A DNA stretch of 57,850 bases from contig NZ_BSFN01000024.1 of the NCBI RefSeq assembly GCF_027922365.1, positions 1 through 57,850 on the forward strand, given 5' to 3'. Of this stretch, positions 56,766-57,850 are shown one piece after another (the stretch's first letter is position 1; each line of letters opens with the position of its first letter). The notes below the pieces were generated by a model. It was not told the origin of the DNA and did not search any database. It saw nothing but the letters and a program-made list of their open reading frames with translations. The stretch is from Pseudomonas turukhanskensis. Lineage in GTDB: Bacteria; Pseudomonadota; Gammaproteobacteria; Pseudomonadales; Pseudomonadaceae. The translations under genes and the position numbers were made by a program.

Positions 56766-57734
56766 TCACGCGACAAGTTGCAGCGCTGTGTCCAGGGCGC
56801 GTTGCTTGATCTGCGCGCCCTGGCCGAACCAGGCCGAGTCCATGCGGTACTCATTGCTGCGTGCACGCCGCTCGTGATCGACAAACTCGGTCACGGAATT
56901 GAGCAGGCCCCAGGCGGTGCCGCGTGCCGAGTCAAGCTGGCTGCCCCGGCCGCGGCCTTCGTAAAGCTCCTGAACCTTGCGCAAGGCACGCTCGTTTGGC
57001 AGCACCTCCGGTAGAGCACCGGTCGGATTGGTCTCGCACAGCACGTTCATAAAGAAGCCCAGCGCCTCATGCCACTGCACTTTGCGTTCGGCCAGCGCAC
57101 GCATGCGGTACATAAAGTCGTCCCATTGCGAGACGGCGATGCCGAGTTGCTTCTTTACAGCGTTCGGATCAAAGCGCGTGTTGTGCGGCACCTTGATAGC
57201 GCGGCTGGTGCCGTCCAGGGCGATGGTCAGGGTGTTGTTGCACACCACGCGCACGGTTGTCGGTGTTGCCGTGGTGGCCAGGGTTCCGTCACAGGAGGTG
57301 GCCAACAGCAAGTAGCCGTTCACCTGGTCGTTACCCTTGATCACAGCACCTTGACCGGTACGCGCCAGCGCCCAGAACTTGCGGCCACCTTTGAGCACTC
57401 CAGCCGTTTCCAGCTCGTAGCCAGAGACCTCGGTCAGATCACGATAAAACTCTAAAACTTCCCGTGGCTGCACTGTGTGATAACGGTTAGAAACCACCGA
57501 CAGTGGGGCCTTGGTGTCCGAGCGGAACAGCACCTTTTGCTCAGGGAACGAATGGATAGCGCCCAGGTGACCGACGGCATCCGATTTGAAATGCACAGGG
57601 CTTTCCTGGATCTGCCAGTCCATGCCCGCTTCGCGTTGCCAGACATCGATGGGTTGTTTCTGCGTGAGTTGATTACCCAGGCCGTGCCACGGAGCAGCGC
57701 CAGCGTAGGCCATAGTTTCGATGAGATGAGCCAT
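56766..57734 (-). CDS. DUF932 phage/plasmid-like protein
   Basis: 322 residues. The start MAHLIETMAYAGAAPWHGLG is diagnostic for the TIGR03299 group, followed by ..SVVSNRYHTVQPREVLEFYRDL and SCDGTLATTATPTTVRVVCNNTL. The family occurs on conjugative plasmids, integrative elements and phages; its role is not established. AAAGGAATC precedes the ATG. First visible gene of the recombination block at the right edge. Confidence 0.92.
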   Translation of the reverse strand: MAHLIETMAYAGAAPWHGLGNQLTQKQPIDVWQREAGMDWQIQESPVHFKSDAVGHLGAIHSFPEQKVLFRSDTKAPLSVVSNRYHTVQPREVLEFYRDLTEVSGYELETAGVLKGGRKFWALARTGQGAVIKGNDQVNGYLLLATSCDGTLATTATPTTVRVVCNNTLTIALDGTSRAIKVPHNTRFDPNAVKKQLGIAVSQWDDFMYRMRALAERKVQWHEALGFFMNVLCETNPTGALPEVLPNERALRKVQELYEGRGRGSQLDSARGTAWGLLNSVTEFVDHERRARSNEYRMDSAWFGQGAQIKQRALDTALQLVA

Positions 57735-57850
57735 GGTTGAGATTCCTTTGGGTGTAAGCGCTCCATAAACCCCACCTTCAAATGACCCAAGTACGACCTG
57801 ATGCTGTGCTCCCGATTTTCTTTCTGGAGCCAGCCCATGATGCGCCCCGA
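57735..57850 (-). promoter_or_regulatory. Leader of the DUF932 gene, cut by window edge
   Basis: 116 bases upstream of the DUF932 ATG with the ribosome site AAAGGAATC. No promoter hexamers are clear. An open frame on the minus strand from 57838 is out of frame with DUF932 and mostly overlaps it, so it is not called. Confidence 0.35.

Overview
The window is a Pseudomonas chromosome segment, most likely of the P. fluorescens/P. putida type. This rests on OprD-family porins, DUF2790 and PtrA-like small proteins, the quinate-catabolism gene set and high-GC codon use. It falls into two halves: a core-like metabolic and sensory half (1 to about 21.7 kb) and a mosaic accessory half (about 21.7 kb to the end) rich in metal resistance, relics and mobile-element genes.

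Positions 1-11.8 kb hold a quinate/shikimate catabolic cluster. It contains an OprD porin (partial), an EamA transporter, an MFS transporter, the fused 3-dehydroshikimate dehydratase quiC1, a TetR regulator, and an operon aroQ - shikimate/quinate dehydrogenase - TRAP transporter (Q, M, P). Together they would import cyclic polyols and convert them to protocatechuate. Three promoters of the cluster share TTCGATAA/TTATCGAA boxes resembling IclR-type PcaR/PcaU operators, and a second shared element. An orphan DUF1016 nuclease gene interrupts the cluster. From 11.8 to 21.7 kb come a chemoreceptor, DUF2207-LemA, a flavin monooxygenase, a soluble PAS-PAS-MCP protein of BdlA type, and a DUF2256-photolyase pair. 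The last two units carry TGTACA-repeat promoters resembling LitR/CarH-type sites.

The region from 21.7 to 50.6 kb is accessory. A toxin-antitoxin pair and an inovirus Gp2-like protein open it. A copper block follows: frameshifted CopZ-like gene, DUF2790, OprD, then copA / Met-His protein / copB / His-tailed cytochrome c / DUF411, then a PtrA-like protein. A bufferin operon (bufA-bufB-bufC, RiPP copper metallophore) lies beside it. Next is a nickel/cobalt module (HupE, anchor, CsoR/RcnR, RcnA-like). Then comes a mer-like operon without merA: thioredoxin-like, ZntR-type MerR, thioredoxin-like, CcdA-like, MerT, MerP, GDCCVxC protein. A subtilase relic, CopZ, a CopA P1B-ATPase with DUF2933, two cupredoxins, a second PtrA-like protein and copRS complete the block. 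CopR-like boxes of the form TGAC-N6-GTAAT precede most of the copper units, so copRS at the right end probably controls genes more than 20 kb to the left.

From 49.6 kb to the end lie an AraC regulator, a sterol-desaturase-like enzyme, an AT-rich lipoprotein gene with a truncated neighbour, and a run of integrative-element genes (XRE regulator, small proteins, recombination directionality factor-like protein, YqaJ exonuclease, DUF932 protein). These suggest that the right edge lies inside an integrative conjugative element or plasmid-like island. No integrase, tRNA, rRNA or CRISPR array was found in the window.
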